A stretch of DNA of 62,516 nt from Actinomycetes bacterium (GCA_021846325.1 JAJZBX010000012.1:1-62516); one strand, 5' to 3'. Shown: positions 53,771 through 62,399, counted from the stretch's first letter. Notes: a model not told the origin generated them from the sequence alone. Made by a program: numbers and translations.

Positions 53771-55033
53771 GTGAGTTCTCTGTTGGTCAAGCCCGCGGGC
53801 CCGCTCTCGGGCGACGTCCAGGCGTTCGGCGCGAAAAATGCGGTGCTCAAGCAGATGGCTGCCTGTTTGCTCGCGACGGGCGAGCACCGACTCACCAACG
53901 TGCCGGCCATCAGCGACGTGGCGGTGATGTCGCGGCTGCTCGAGGCCGTTGGCTGTTCGGTTAGCTCGCACGAACACGCGCTACGCATCGTCGTCCCCGA
54001 GGCCGCCGAGCTCAAACCCATCGCGCCCGCGCACCTGTTCGAAGCCATGCGAGCCTCCATCGTCGTGCTCGGTCCGCTGCTCGCGCGCTGCGGCGAGGCC
54101 CACATGGCGCTGCCCGGCGGGGACGACTTCGGGCAGCGGCCAATCAATTTTCACACCGACGGTCTGACCGCGATGGGCGCGGTCTTTGACAACGACCGCG
54201 GTTCGATCCGCGCGACGACCACCAGACCCCGACTGCGCGCCACGCGTATCACGCTCGAGTACCCGAGCCACACGGCGACCGACAATCTGCTCATGGCCTG
54301 CGTGCTCGCCGACGGCCGCTCGGTGATCGACAACGCGGCGCGTGAACCCGAGGTCGAGGATTTGGGCCGCCAGCTCATCGCGATGGGCGCGAGGATCGAA
54401 GGGCTGGGAACGTCGCGACTGACCATCGATGGCGTGGTCGCGCTCTCGCCGACCGAGCACGAGGTGATTCCCGATCGGGTGGTCGCGGCGACCTACCTCG
54501 CGGCCGGGCTGATCACCGGTGGCGCTATTCGCGTGGTCGACGCGCGCGCAGACCACATGGAGATGCTGTTGCGCAAGATCGACGCGATGGGTGGCGTGGT
54601 GGACGTCTCGGGACCGGGCATCGTGGTGCGCGGGCCCAAGCGACTGCGCGGCTGCGACGTCGCAACGTTGCCCTACCCGGGTGTCGCGACCGACTACAAG
54701 CCCCTGATCACGACGATGCTCGCCATCGCCGACGGCGTCTCGGTGGTGAGCGAGAACCTCTTCGTGGGACGTTTTCGCTACGTTGACGAACTCGTCCGTC
54801 TGGGGGCGAACATCACGACCGAGGGCCACCACGCGATGATTCGTGGCGTCGACCACTTCGTGGGCACGACGGTGCGCGCGACCGACATCCGCGCGGCGGC
54901 CGCGCTCGTGCTCGCCGGGCTGGTCGCCGATGGCGCGACGACGGTCGACGGGTTCGAGCACGTTGAGCGCGGCTACGACGACTTCGCGACGCGCCTCATC
55001 TCGCTCGGCGCCCGAATCGAGCGTTCACGGTGA
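53771..55033 (+). CDS. murA: UDP-N-acetylglucosamine 1-carboxyvinyltransferase, Asp-type (fosfomycin-insensitive) active site
   Basis: Catalyses the first committed step of peptidoglycan synthesis, transferring enolpyruvate to UDP-GlcNAc. The 420-residue protein has the early Lys22-Asn23 of the AKNAVL motif and the EPSP-synthase fold. The active-site loop reads LPGGDDFGQRP, so the residue at the usual Cys115 position (E. coli) is Asp118. Cys-to-Asp at this position, as in mycobacterial and chlamydial MurA, prevents covalent fosfomycin attack. It starts at GTG 53771, just behind an AATACT box, and its end overlaps meaB by four bases. Confidence 0.93.
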   Translation: MSSLLVKPAGPLSGDVQAFGAKNAVLKQMAACLLATGEHRLTNVPAISDVAVMSRLLEAVGCSVSSHEHALRIVVPEAAELKPIAPAHLFEAMRASIVVLGPLLARCGEAHMALPGGDDFGQRPINFHTDGLTAMGAVFDNDRGSIRATTTRPRLRATRITLEYPSHTATDNLLMACVLADGRSVIDNAAREPEVEDLGRQLIAMGARIEGLGTSRLTIDGVVALSPTEHEVIPDRVVAATYLAAGLITGGAIRVVDARADHMEMLLRKIDAMGGVVDVSGPGIVVRGPKRLRGCDVATLPYPGVATDYKPLITTMLAIADGVSVVSENLFVGRFRYVDELVRLGANITTEGHHAMIRGVDHFVGTTVRATDIRAAAALVLAGLVADGATTVDGFEHVERGYDDFATRLISLGARIERSR

Positions 55034-55989
55034 TCGCGCGCGACCCTGACGAGTTGCTCGGCGAGGCGCGTCACGGTTCGCGGTCGGCCCTCGCCCGGCT
55101 CATCACCTACGTCGAGTCGGGTGGCGCCAACCAGCGCGCCACGATCGCGCGCGCCTACCGGGCGCCCGCTCCCTACGTCGTCGGGCTCACGGGGCCACCG
55201 GGGGCCGGCAAGTCGACGCTCACCGATCGACTGCTCGCCACCGTCCTCGCCGGGGGCACCCTCGAGGACGAGCCGGTCGACGAGATCGGCGTGCTCTGCG
55301 TGGACCCCAGCTCGCCCTTCACCGGCGGCGCGATCCTCGGCGACCGGATTCGGATGCAGGACCACGCGACGAACGATCGCGTCTTTATCCGGTCGATGGC
55401 GACCCGGGGCCACCTGGGCGGCCTCGCACTGGCGGTGCCCGACGCCGTTCGCGTGCTGGGTGCGGCCGGTTTCGCGCTGGTGTTTGTCGAGACGGTCGGC
55501 GTCGGCCAGATGGAGGTCGACGTCGCCTCAGCGGCCGACACCACCGTGGTGGTGACGAACCCCGGCTGGGGTGACGCGATGCAGGCCAACAAGGCGGGCC
55601 TGCTCGAGGTCGCTGATATCTTCGTCATCAACAAGGCCGATCGAGCGGGACTGCGCGAGACGCGTCGCGACCTCGAGCAGATGCTCGACCTGGGCACGAA
55701 AAAGGATCCCCGGCCGCCGATCCTCGAGACGGTCGCGACCGACGGTTCCGGCGTCGACGCCCTGTGGTCGGCCATCGTCGCGCACCGACGTTTGCTTCGA
55801 GGAGATCGACGCGAGGAACACCGCGACACCCAGGCGCGGGCCGAGCTGGACCGGGTGCTCGCCGTGATGCTGCGGGCCCGCGTTGGGGAACTCGCCGCGG
55901 GTCGGGCCTACGCCGAGCAGATCGCCCGACTGCGAGCCGGCGAGACGGACCCGTATCTTGCCGCCGAGGCGTTACTCTCAGAGTCGTGA
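55030..55989 (+). CDS. meaB: MeaB/ArgK-type G3E GTPase, chaperone for a B12-dependent mutase
   Basis: A 319-residue P-loop GTPase that gates cofactor delivery to methylmalonyl-CoA or a related acyl-CoA mutase and protects it from inactivation. The P-loop GLTGPPGAGKST, the VDPSSPFTGGAILGDRIRM segment, the ETVGVGQ switch and NKAD specificity motif are all present. It starts at GTG 55030 within the murA stop. No mutase gene is in the window. The adenosylcobalamin it would handle could come from the cobO locus upstream. Confidence 0.93.
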   Translation: MIARDPDELLGEARHGSRSALARLITYVESGGANQRATIARAYRAPAPYVVGLTGPPGAGKSTLTDRLLATVLAGGTLEDEPVDEIGVLCVDPSSPFTGGAILGDRIRMQDHATNDRVFIRSMATRGHLGGLALAVPDAVRVLGAAGFALVFVETVGVGQMEVDVASAADTTVVVTNPGWGDAMQANKAGLLEVADIFVINKADRAGLRETRRDLEQMLDLGTKKDPRPPILETVATDGSGVDALWSAIVAHRRLLRGDRREEHRDTQARAELDRVLAVMLRARVGELAAGRAYAEQIARLRAGETDPYLAAEALLSES

Positions 55990-56438
55990 TCGCCGCGACG
56001 GTCGGCTACGACCTGCTCTTCCTCGCCCACGTGTTGGCCGCCGTGGCCACGTTTACGGTGCTGATCGTGATGCGCACGAGCGCGGCCCAGGTCGCGCGCG
56101 GCGCGGACGCCGCGGTGCAGGGCACGCGATTCCCGGACCGACGCAACTGGGCGGCGCGACTCATCCACGTGCTGCCGATCACCGGGGTTGCGATGTCGCT
56201 CGCCGGCTCGAGCGACGTCTCGCTGACGCGTCCCTGGATCGACCTGGGCATTCTCTGTTATCTCGCCGCCGCCGCTCATCTCGAGGCGCGCACGCTGCCC
56301 CAGGAGCGCGTGGTCGCCGAGGTCATTGCGCACGACGGTGTCGCGTCACCCCAGCGGGGCCGTCAGTTGGGGCGATCGGTGGACACGGTCCTCGCCCTGC
56401 TCGCGGTCGCCCTCTTGGCCATGCTGATTCAGTTCTAA
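55986..56438 (+). CDS. Small integral membrane protein (DUF2269-like)
   Basis: A 150-residue protein with four hydrophobic helices (about 8-28, 55-72, 80-98, 128-148). The first contains a His within FLAHVLAAVATF, a pattern seen in DUF2269 and related families. Function is unknown. The start at GTG 55986 overlaps the meaB stop, so it may be co-translated with it. Longer in-frame starts would place an unlikely Arg-rich leader inside meaB. Confidence 0.65.
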   Translation: MIAATVGYDLLFLAHVLAAVATFTVLIVMRTSAAQVARGADAAVQGTRFPDRRNWAARLIHVLPITGVAMSLAGSSDVSLTRPWIDLGILCYLAAAAHLEARTLPQERVVAEVIAHDGVASPQRGRQLGRSVDTVLALLAVALLAMLIQF

Positions 56439-56725
56439 CGGTCACTCTTTGACGTAGTCGCGTCCGCGCTCGGCCACCGCGCTCGGCCACTGCGCTCGCC
56501 CTACCTCTCGAGCGCTCGGCGCGACGAACCGCGCGGTCTACCGCGCCTCCTCGCGACGATTTCCACGCCGCGACTGGTTGAACCGGTGGAGGGGACTTCG
56601 CAGGAACCCGAGTCTGGGGGCCGTGACAATCCGACGTTCGTGACCAACGGGTCCGCGTGGCGCCGGTCGGGTTCGATCGGACGCGACGCGCCGACGGGTG
56701 GACTCGCAGTAGTTTCGTTCGGGCA
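56439..56725. other. Intergenic between convergent genes
   Basis: No gene is seen in these 287 bases. Two direct copies of CGCGCTCGGCCAC lie at about 56464-56489, followed by a partial third. Confidence 0.5.
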
Positions 56726-57985
56726 CTAGGCGAGAAAGGACGCTCGCCCGACCATCCCGGCCGCGACCGTCGCGTTGGTGACCTCGTCGATGAGCACGAA
56801 ACTCCCGGTCACCCGATTGTCGCGATAGTCGTCGACGACGAGGGGGTCGGCCGTCTGCAGCGTCACGAGCCCGATGTCGTTGGTGCGAAGCTCGGCTCGG
56901 TCGCTGACGACGAGGGTCGCGACGTCGACGACGCCGTCGAGGGCAACGACGCGCGCCGGCGTCACCCGTGTGGTGTGCTTCAGGCGCAGTCGCTGGCCTG
57001 CGCCCAGCGGTCGTTCGCCGAACCAGCAGAGGGTGGCGGACAGCTCGCTCGTTACGCGAGGCAGGGGGGCGCGGGCCAACAGGTCACCACGACCGGCGTC
57101 GGTCTCGTCGGCCAGCGCCACGTCGATGGACAGTCCGGCTCCGGCTTCGGCACTGCGTCCACCGTGCAGGGTGTTGAGCGTGGTGATCGTCGTTTCAATT
57201 CCTGCGGGCAAGAGCGTCACGACGTCGCCCTCGTGGAGGGCGTCGCCGTTCACCATGCCGGCGTAGGTTCGCCCACCACCGGGCTGACGAAGGACCCACT
57301 GGATCGGCAGTCGGGGCCCGTTGGTGGCGTTGGTCCACGCGCCAGCGTCCGAGGACTCCAGCGCGCCGAGCACGGTCGGGCCCCGGTACCACGGCGTGTG
57401 GTTCGACGGCTCGACGACGTTGTCGCCGAGTAGTGCCGAGGTCGGCACGCAGGTCACGACGCCGAAGCCCAACTCGCCCGCGACCGTCTCCACTTCGTCG
57501 ACGACGCTTTGGAAGGCCGAGGGGGACCAGTGCACCGCGTCCATCTTGTTGACCGCGACGACCAGTCCGCGCACGCCGAGCAGCGCCGCGATGCAGAGGT
57601 GGCGGCGAGTCTGCTCCTTGAGTCCGTGAGCGACGTCCACCACGACGAGCGCGAGGTCGGCCGTCGATGCTCCGGTCGCCATGTTGCGGGTGTACTGCAC
57701 GTGCCCGGGACAGTCAGCGATGATGAACTTTCGTCGGGGGGTGGACGCGTAGCGATACGCGACGTCGATCGTGATGCCCTGCTCGCGTTCGGCGCGCAAC
57801 CCATCGGTGACGAAACTCAGGTCGAGGTCGCCAACGCCGCGGCGCTCCGAGGCGTTGACCACGGCGTCGAGCTGGTCGTCGAACAGCTGGCGCGTGTCTA
57901 CCAGAAGCCGTCCGATGAGCGTCGACTTGCCGTCGTCGACCGAGCCGATCGTCGCCAGTCGCAGTAGGTCGGACGTGACGGTCAC
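56726..57985 (-). CDS. cysN: Sulfate adenylyltransferase, GTPase subunit
   Basis: The 419-residue EF-Tu-like regulatory subunit of ATP sulfurylase, which uses GTP to drive formation of APS from sulfate and ATP. The G motifs GSVDDGKST, DCPGH and NKMD are present, along with the early DLSFVTDGLRAEREQGITIDV of CysN. It lacks the fused APS kinase found in some actinobacterial CysNC; kinase activity is encoded separately at 12234. It starts right after the cysD stop, so the two are coupled. Confidence 0.95.
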   Translation of the reverse strand: MTVTSDLLRLATIGSVDDGKSTLIGRLLVDTRQLFDDQLDAVVNASERRGVGDLDLSFVTDGLRAEREQGITIDVAYRYASTPRRKFIIADCPGHVQYTRNMATGASTADLALVVVDVAHGLKEQTRRHLCIAALLGVRGLVVAVNKMDAVHWSPSAFQSVVDEVETVAGELGFGVVTCVPTSALLGDNVVEPSNHTPWYRGPTVLGALESSDAGAWTNATNGPRLPIQWVLRQPGGGRTYAGMVNGDALHEGDVVTLLPAGIETTITTLNTLHGGRSAEAGAGLSIDVALADETDAGRGDLLARAPLPRVTSELSATLCWFGERPLGAGQRLRLKHTTRVTPARVVALDGVVDVATLVVSDRAELRTNDIGLVTLQTADPLVVDDYRDNRVTGSFVLIDEVTNATVAAGMVGRASFLA

Positions 57986-58909
57986 TTAAAAGTAGCCTTC
58001 GCGCTTTCGGTCTTCCATCGCGGTCTCGGAGAACCGGTCGTCGGCCCTCGTCGCGCCGCGTTCGGAGACGTTAGCGGTAGCCACTTCGCGCACGATCGCG
58101 GCGACGGTCACCGCGTCCGATTCCACCGCGCCGGTGCAGGTGGCGTCGCCGACCGTGCGGTAACGCACCAGACGCCGCTCGACTCGTTCGCTCGGACGCG
58201 CTTCGACGTGCTCGTTCACGGCGAGCCACATGGCGTCGCGACGCACGACGTCGCGCTCGTGGGCGAAGTAGATCGAGGGCAGGGCGACGCCCTCGCGCTC
58301 GATGTACTGCCAGACGTCCAGTTCGGTCCAGTCCGAGAGGGGAAAAGCTCGCAGGTGCTCACCGGGATTGACGCGCCCCTGATAGAGCTGCCAGAGCTCG
58401 GGGCGCTGGTGGCGCGGCTCCCACTGGCCGAAGGCGTTTCGAAACGACAAGATGCGCTCCTTGGCTCGCGCCTTGTCCTCGTCGCGCCGCGCGCCGCCGA
58501 AGGCGGCGTCGAAGCGCTGCTCGACAATCGCGTCGAGCAGGGCCACCGTCTGCAGGCGGTTGCGTGAGCCGCGCGGACCGGGGTCGGCGGCTCGGCCGCG
58601 ATCGATGGCGTCCTGCACACTCGCTACGACGAGGCGGGCGCCGATCGCCGCGACCGTGCGGTCACGAAAGGCGAGCACCTCGGGAAAGTTCTGTCCGGTG
58701 TCGACGTGCATGACCGGAAACGGGAGTCGACCCGGCGCGAAGGCCTTCACGGCCAGGTGGAGCAGGACGGCCGAATCCTTGCCGCCCGAGAAGAGCAACA
58801 CCGGCCGCTCGCACTCCGCCGCCACTTCGCGCAGAATGTACACGGCGTGGGACTCGAGGAGCGAGAGATGGTCGGTAGTCGTCGGCGGGCGCAGGGGTGT
58901 CAAGGTCAT
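57986..58909 (-). CDS. cysD: Sulfate adenylyltransferase, catalytic subunit
   Basis: The 307-residue catalytic subunit of ATP sulfurylase. The PP-loop FSGGKDSAVLLHLA near residue 42 binds ATP, and FGGARRDEDKARAKER and PLSDWTELDVWQYIE are typical CysD segments. The C-terminal RKREGYF ending is also conserved. It partners cysN downstream. It diverges from cysH across an AT-rich 64-bp region that must contain both promoters. Confidence 0.96.
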   Translation of the reverse strand: MTLTPLRPPTTTDHLSLLESHAVYILREVAAECERPVLLFSGGKDSAVLLHLAVKAFAPGRLPFPVMHVDTGQNFPEVLAFRDRTVAAIGARLVVASVQDAIDRGRAADPGPRGSRNRLQTVALLDAIVEQRFDAAFGGARRDEDKARAKERILSFRNAFGQWEPRHQRPELWQLYQGRVNPGEHLRAFPLSDWTELDVWQYIEREGVALPSIYFAHERDVVRRDAMWLAVNEHVEARPSERVERRLVRYRTVGDATCTGAVESDAVTVAAIVREVATANVSERGATRADDRFSETAMEDRKREGYF

Positions 58910-58973
58910 TGGTTCCGTTCCTCGAATAGTCTACAATGTCACTAGGAATTATAAAACTTATCGAGGTCTCCCC
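58910..58973. promoter_or_regulatory. Divergent cysD/cysH promoter region
   Basis: This 64-bp gap is strikingly AT-rich in its centre (TAGGAATTATAAAACTTAT, about 58943-58961) compared with its surroundings. It must serve both directions. No defined operator is recognisable, but joint sulfur-status control of the two units is likely. Confidence 0.45.
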
Positions 58974-59642
58974 ATGATGATACCGAGCCCCCCCTCGCAC
59001 GCCGAGCTGGCTGCGCTCAACGGGCGCTTCGAGACGGCCGATCCGAGTGAGATCGTGCGGTGGGCCTTCGAGCGGCTCGGTGACGTCGTCGTCGCGTGCT
59101 CGTTCGAGGACCTCGTCTTGGTGCACCTCGTACGGGCACAGCGACCCGACGCTCAGTTCGTCTTCTTGGATACCGGTGGCCACTTCGCCGAAACCCTGGC
59201 CTTCGTCGACCAGATCGAACGCGAGTGGGGGATTGCGCTGCTGCGAACCGAGCCGAGCTCGAACGCGCGTGACTGGCCGTGCGGGACGGCGCGTTGCTGC
59301 GAGCTTCGCAAGGTCGACCCGCTGCGACTCGCGCTCGCTGGTCGCGCCGGTTGGGTGACGGCGCTCAAGCGCGTCGACGCGCCGACGCGCTTGACGACGC
59401 CGATCGTGAGCGTTGACGAGAAATTCGGTCTCATCAAGGTGAATCCACTCGCGACGTGGACCGACGAGGACATCGCGTACTACCTCACGCACCACGCACT
59501 GCCTGAGCACCCGCTGTGGTCGCGCGGCTACGCGTCGATCGGCTGCGCTGCGGTGACCACGCCCCCCGCGGACCCGTCGAACCGTCGATCGGGTCGATGG
59601 GCCGGTGCTGACAAGGTCGAATGCGGACTGCACGAGGTATAA
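58974..59642 (+). CDS. cysH: Phosphoadenylyl/adenylyl-sulfate reductase-like protein, Fe-S motif incomplete
   Basis: A 222-residue CysH-family protein expected to reduce APS to sulfite with thioredoxin. It retains the Cys pair C108-C109 (ARCCELRKVDPL), Cys191 in YASIGC and the catalytic C217 in ECGLH, all marks of the 4Fe-4S APS-reductase type. The fourth ligand of the CxxC motif is Val194, and the N-terminal SFxxED PP-loop is two residues short (CSFEDLVL). The site may be impaired or divergent. The ATG pair at 58974/58977 is the only sensible start. It is divergent from cysDN. Confidence 0.85.
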   Translation: MMIPSPPSHAELAALNGRFETADPSEIVRWAFERLGDVVVACSFEDLVLVHLVRAQRPDAQFVFLDTGGHFAETLAFVDQIEREWGIALLRTEPSSNARDWPCGTARCCELRKVDPLRLALAGRAGWVTALKRVDAPTRLTTPIVSVDEKFGLIKVNPLATWTDEDIAYYLTHHALPEHPLWSRGYASIGCAAVTTPPADPSNRRSGRWAGADKVECGLHEV

Positions 59643-59716
59643 CATCCACCATTTTCACGAAATCGCCTTGTAGTTTTAACGTCGATGTCGAGTAAGAACG
59701 GACGAACGCAGGTCGG

Positions 59717-60634
59717 ATGCTACTGATCGTCCTCGTCCTGCTCTGGGGAGCATTTCTCGTTCCCACCGTGGTTCGTAAGGTACGCGATTGGCGCAACGAC
59801 CAATCAATCGAGCACTTCCATCTGGAGCACGATTTGCTGGCGCGCCGAGCTGCGGTGGCGCCGTTGCACCGACTCGACGAGCGCGACGAGTACGAACGAT
59901 TCGACGACGACGTGGCCTACGCGGGCGCTTACGGCGTTCCCGAACGTGTTGAGGTCAGCGAACGACACTACCCGCGCGCAGAACGGCCACGCGTGGACGC
60001 CCGGCCGCGCTTAACGGTGGTGCACGACGATGACACGTATCAGTCGATTGAATCGCGCCGTTCGTGGGATGAATGGGCCGCCGACTACGAGTTCGATGAG
60101 CCGCGAACCCGGCGAGCGCAGGCGACGGGCGAGCGTGAATCACGCACTCGCCCACCGGTGAACCGTTACGCCGCCGCCTACTCGTCCACGCCGTCGGCGT
60201 CGCGTGTCGCGCGAGAGGCACCCGAGACGAGGCGTCGTTCGATGCGTGCTCGGCGGCGAGTCGTCTTCACCAGGCTCGTTCTGGCCGCCGTTGTCTTCAC
60301 GGTGGCCGCGGTGTTCGTCGGTTACTCCTTCGTGTGGGACCTCGCGATCGTGGCCTGGATCGGTGTGGTGAGTTTCGTCGCCCTCGCGCTCTACGCGGTT
60401 GGTCAGGGCTACCTTCACGAATCTTCGTTGGGCCTGGGACGCGCACGCGGGCGATCCCTCGCCACCGTCGAACCACTCGATCGTCACCGTGCCGACGAGA
60501 GCTGGCGAGGCGAGCCCGAGTTTGGCGGCTACGAGGGTGGCGACGGCTACGATCCCCGCCATCGCGCCTACGCCGACGTTGCGTCGGGCCGTTCCGGCCG
60601 CGAGGCGCGATTCGACCGTTACGCCTTGGGGTAA
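59717..60634 (+). CDS. Membrane protein of unknown function
   Basis: A 305-residue protein with an N-terminal membrane helix (1 to about 20, containing WGAFLVPTVVRKVRDWR), a long polar and probably disordered cytoplasmic segment rich in Arg, Asp and Glu (25-178), two adjacent helices (about 183-205 and 208-230) and a Gly/Arg/Asp-rich tail. This topology is common in conserved but uncharacterised actinobacterial proteins encoded near tRNA-Ala. No catalytic motif is visible. Confidence 0.7.
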   Translation: MLLIVLVLLWGAFLVPTVVRKVRDWRNDQSIEHFHLEHDLLARRAAVAPLHRLDERDEYERFDDDVAYAGAYGVPERVEVSERHYPRAERPRVDARPRLTVVHDDDTYQSIESRRSWDEWAADYEFDEPRTRRAQATGERESRTRPPVNRYAAAYSSTPSASRVAREAPETRRRSMRARRRVVFTRLVLAAVVFTVAAVFVGYSFVWDLAIVAWIGVVSFVALALYAVGQGYLHESSLGLGRARGRSLATVEPLDRHRADESWRGEPEFGGYEGGDGYDPRHRAYADVASGRSGREARFDRYALG

Positions 60635-60649
60635 ACTAAAACTTCCTTC

Positions 60650-60722
60650 GGGGGTGTAGCTCAATTGGTAGAGCGCTACGTTCGCAATGTAGAGGCAGTG
60701 GGTTCGAATCCCATCACCTCCA
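60650..60722 (+). tRNA. tRNA-Ala (CGC anticodon)
   Basis: Full cloverleaf: a 7-bp acceptor (GGGGGTG with CACCTCC), GCTC D-stem, anticodon loop TTCGCAA with anticodon CGC, T-loop TTCGAAT and discriminator A. CCA is not encoded. It reads GCG codons. It marks the boundary between chromosomal genes and the toxin-antitoxin and insertion-sequence region that follows. Confidence 0.95.
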
Positions 60723-60729
60723 CTCCGAA

Positions 60730-60768
60730 GTGATTTTGAGCCGTGATTTTGAGCCGTGATTTTGAGCC
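60730..60768 (+). repeat. Three tandem copies of a 13-bp repeat
   Basis: GTGATTTTGAGCC occurs three times head to tail, beginning 8 bp after the tRNA-Ala. It could be slippage-generated, or a binding site near a tRNA integration point. No function is established. Confidence 0.7.
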
Positions 60769-60809
60769 GCACACCATCTGAAGAGGTCGTTGCGGCAAAA
60801 TGCTGTGCG

Positions 60810-61208
60810 TTAACGCCCCAGTCCACGGTCTTGGTCTTTCTTACGATTTTGGATGTCGTGGCCGCGGCGTCTGGCGAGTTCTAGTCGCGCCTCAAGTTGC
60901 AGGACTGCTGCTTCGAGAGGAGGCAGGTCTTCCGCAATTGTTGCCTCGACGATTGCTCTAGATGTGTCGAAATAATGATGTGTAAGCCAGTCTCGCATAC
61001 CCGCTGCGTCAGACCATTTGACGTCGGGTTCGCTTGCAGCGAGTTGGGGATCGAGCAATTTAACGGCTTCACCAATTTCGATTAGCCGTAACCGAACAGC
61101 GTCGAAAACGAGCCCGTCTGACAGATCGCCACGACTGAGGTGGCTCCTGATTGCGGTCATCGCGTCAACGATGTCGGCCAGACGCTCTTCGTCGTGTCGC
61201 GAACTCAT
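60810..61208 (-). CDS. hepT: HepT-like HEPN toxin (DUF86)
   Basis: A 132-residue HEPN-domain RNase of the HepT family. The active motif R72-x4-H77-x-Y79 (in MRDWLTHHYFDTSR) matches the RX4HXY signature; the Tyr is the residue adenylylated by MntA partners. The all-helical pattern and length fit the family. ATG at 61208 overlaps the stop of the upstream antitoxin by four bases (ATGA), so the pair is co-translated. The toxin would be held inactive by the nucleotidyltransferase. Confidence 0.9.
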   Translation of the reverse strand: MSSRHDEERLADIVDAMTAIRSHLSRGDLSDGLVFDAVRLRLIEIGEAVKLLDPQLAASEPDVKWSDAAGMRDWLTHHYFDTSRAIVEATIAEDLPPLEAAVLQLEARLELARRRGHDIQNRKKDQDRGLGR

Positions 61209-61735
61209 AGTGGGATGGCCTCGCGTTCGACCTCTTCTCGGATCCAAGGTCGAAGGCTGTCCGAAGGAGCGACGTCCACCGAGACGCCAAGTAACTCCGA
61301 GAGCTCCCTGCGTAGTGCTTCCAACGCAAATAGTCCAGAATTGCGATTTAGGTCCACCATCAAATCGACGTCGCTACCTGGATGGTCTTCTCCGCGCGCG
61401 GTGCTTCCAAAGACGCGAACGTTGCTCGCGCCATGGCGTGCCGCACATGCGAGTATCGAGTGACGGCGTTGACGGAGCCGACGACCAAGAGGGGTATCGG
61501 GGAGTCCGGGTGGGCATTCTCTCAAGCGCTCTAACTGGAAGACCAGGCGGTGTCCCGTCGCGCGTACGAGACGCTCGAGCGTCGCAACCGATGGCTCCCT
61601 ACGGCCAGACTCGTAAGCACTGATTACGCTTTGAGCGACGTGCGCTCGACGTGCTACATCGGATTGCGACAACCGCGCGCTAACGCGCGCTTGCTTGAGA
61701 AACTGTCCGGTGGTGTTGTGTTCGAACTTCGTCAC
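61205..61735 (-). CDS. XRE-type HTH fused to MNT nucleotidyltransferase (MntA-like antitoxin)
   Basis: A 176-residue fusion of an XRE helix-turn-helix (about 10-65, including SQSDVARRAHVAQSVISAYE) with a minimal nucleotidyltransferase (about 80-176). The latter has the GSX10DXD motif (G110-S111 ... D122, D124 in VFGSTARGEDHPGSDVDLMV). Classic MntA adenylylates the HepT Tyr. The added HTH suggests that this antitoxin also represses its own operon. The GTG start at 61735 lies behind a TACTAT box. It precedes and overlaps hepT. Confidence 0.9.
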   Translation of the reverse strand: MTKFEHNTTGQFLKQARVSARLSQSDVARRAHVAQSVISAYESGRREPSVATLERLVRATGHRLVFQLERLRECPPGLPDTPLGRRLRQRRHSILACAARHGASNVRVFGSTARGEDHPGSDVDLMVDLNRNSGLFALEALRRELSELLGVSVDVAPSDSLRPWIREEVEREAIPL

Positions 61736-62037
61736 AGGTCGATGATAGTACGTATTGTCTATGGGCAGGTGTCATGAACGGAGACATACCGGTTCGTATT
61801 GTGTGACTCAAGGTCCACGAAGATTCTTCGCTCGAATCTCTCGTGAGCAGTCCGGATGGTGGGGCGTTCGCGACCCGTTGGTTTTAACACCCGTCCGTTA
61901 CGTTCTCGCCGTTAACGCCCGACGGCTTCTTGCGCGAGACATTCGTGGCGGTCTCGCCAACGTGTCATTCCGTAACCCGTGTTCCATTCGGTTGCCCATC
62001 CCACCCCAGGTGATCTGTACGGTAAAACGCCGCTCGC
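61736..62037. other. Intergenic between the TA module and the hepT remnant
   Basis: These 302 bases contain the promoter side of the XRE-MNT gene (TACTAT near 61745-61750 on the minus strand) but no supported gene. No copy of the MNT gene is recognisable here. Confidence 0.45.
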
Positions 62038-62041
62038 TAAC

Positions 62042-62399
62042 GGCCTAGGCCACGACTGTGGTTCCTCGTAGGATTTTGAATGTCGGGGCCGTGGCGCTTG
62101 GTGAGTTGGAGTCGCGCCTCGAGTTGAAGGACTGCTGTCTCAAGAGATGGCAGGTCTTCCATGATCGTTGCCTCGACGATTGCTCTGGAGGTGTCGAAAT
62201 AGTGACGGTAAGCCAGTTCCGCGTCCCGGCTACTTCAGACCACTTGACCTTGGGCTCGCTTGCGACGAGGTGGGGATCCAGCAACTTGACGGCTTCGCCA
62301 ATTTCAATGAGACGTAAACGAACCGCGTCGAAAATGAGGCCATCGGAGAGGTCACCACGGCTGGGGTGGCTTCGGATTGCGGTGATCGCCTCAATAATG
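62042..62399 (-). pseudogene. Second hepT copy, frameshifted and interrupted
   Basis: The minus strand encodes a protein closely similar to the HepT at 60810-61208, from an AITAIRSH segment to a C-terminal PDIQNP tail. Near 62210 one base is missing compared with the intact gene, exactly in the RX4HXY motif, so the reading frame shifts. The 5' end is also lost: homology stops at about 62399, where the insertion-sequence end begins. It cannot make a toxin. Confidence 0.85.
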
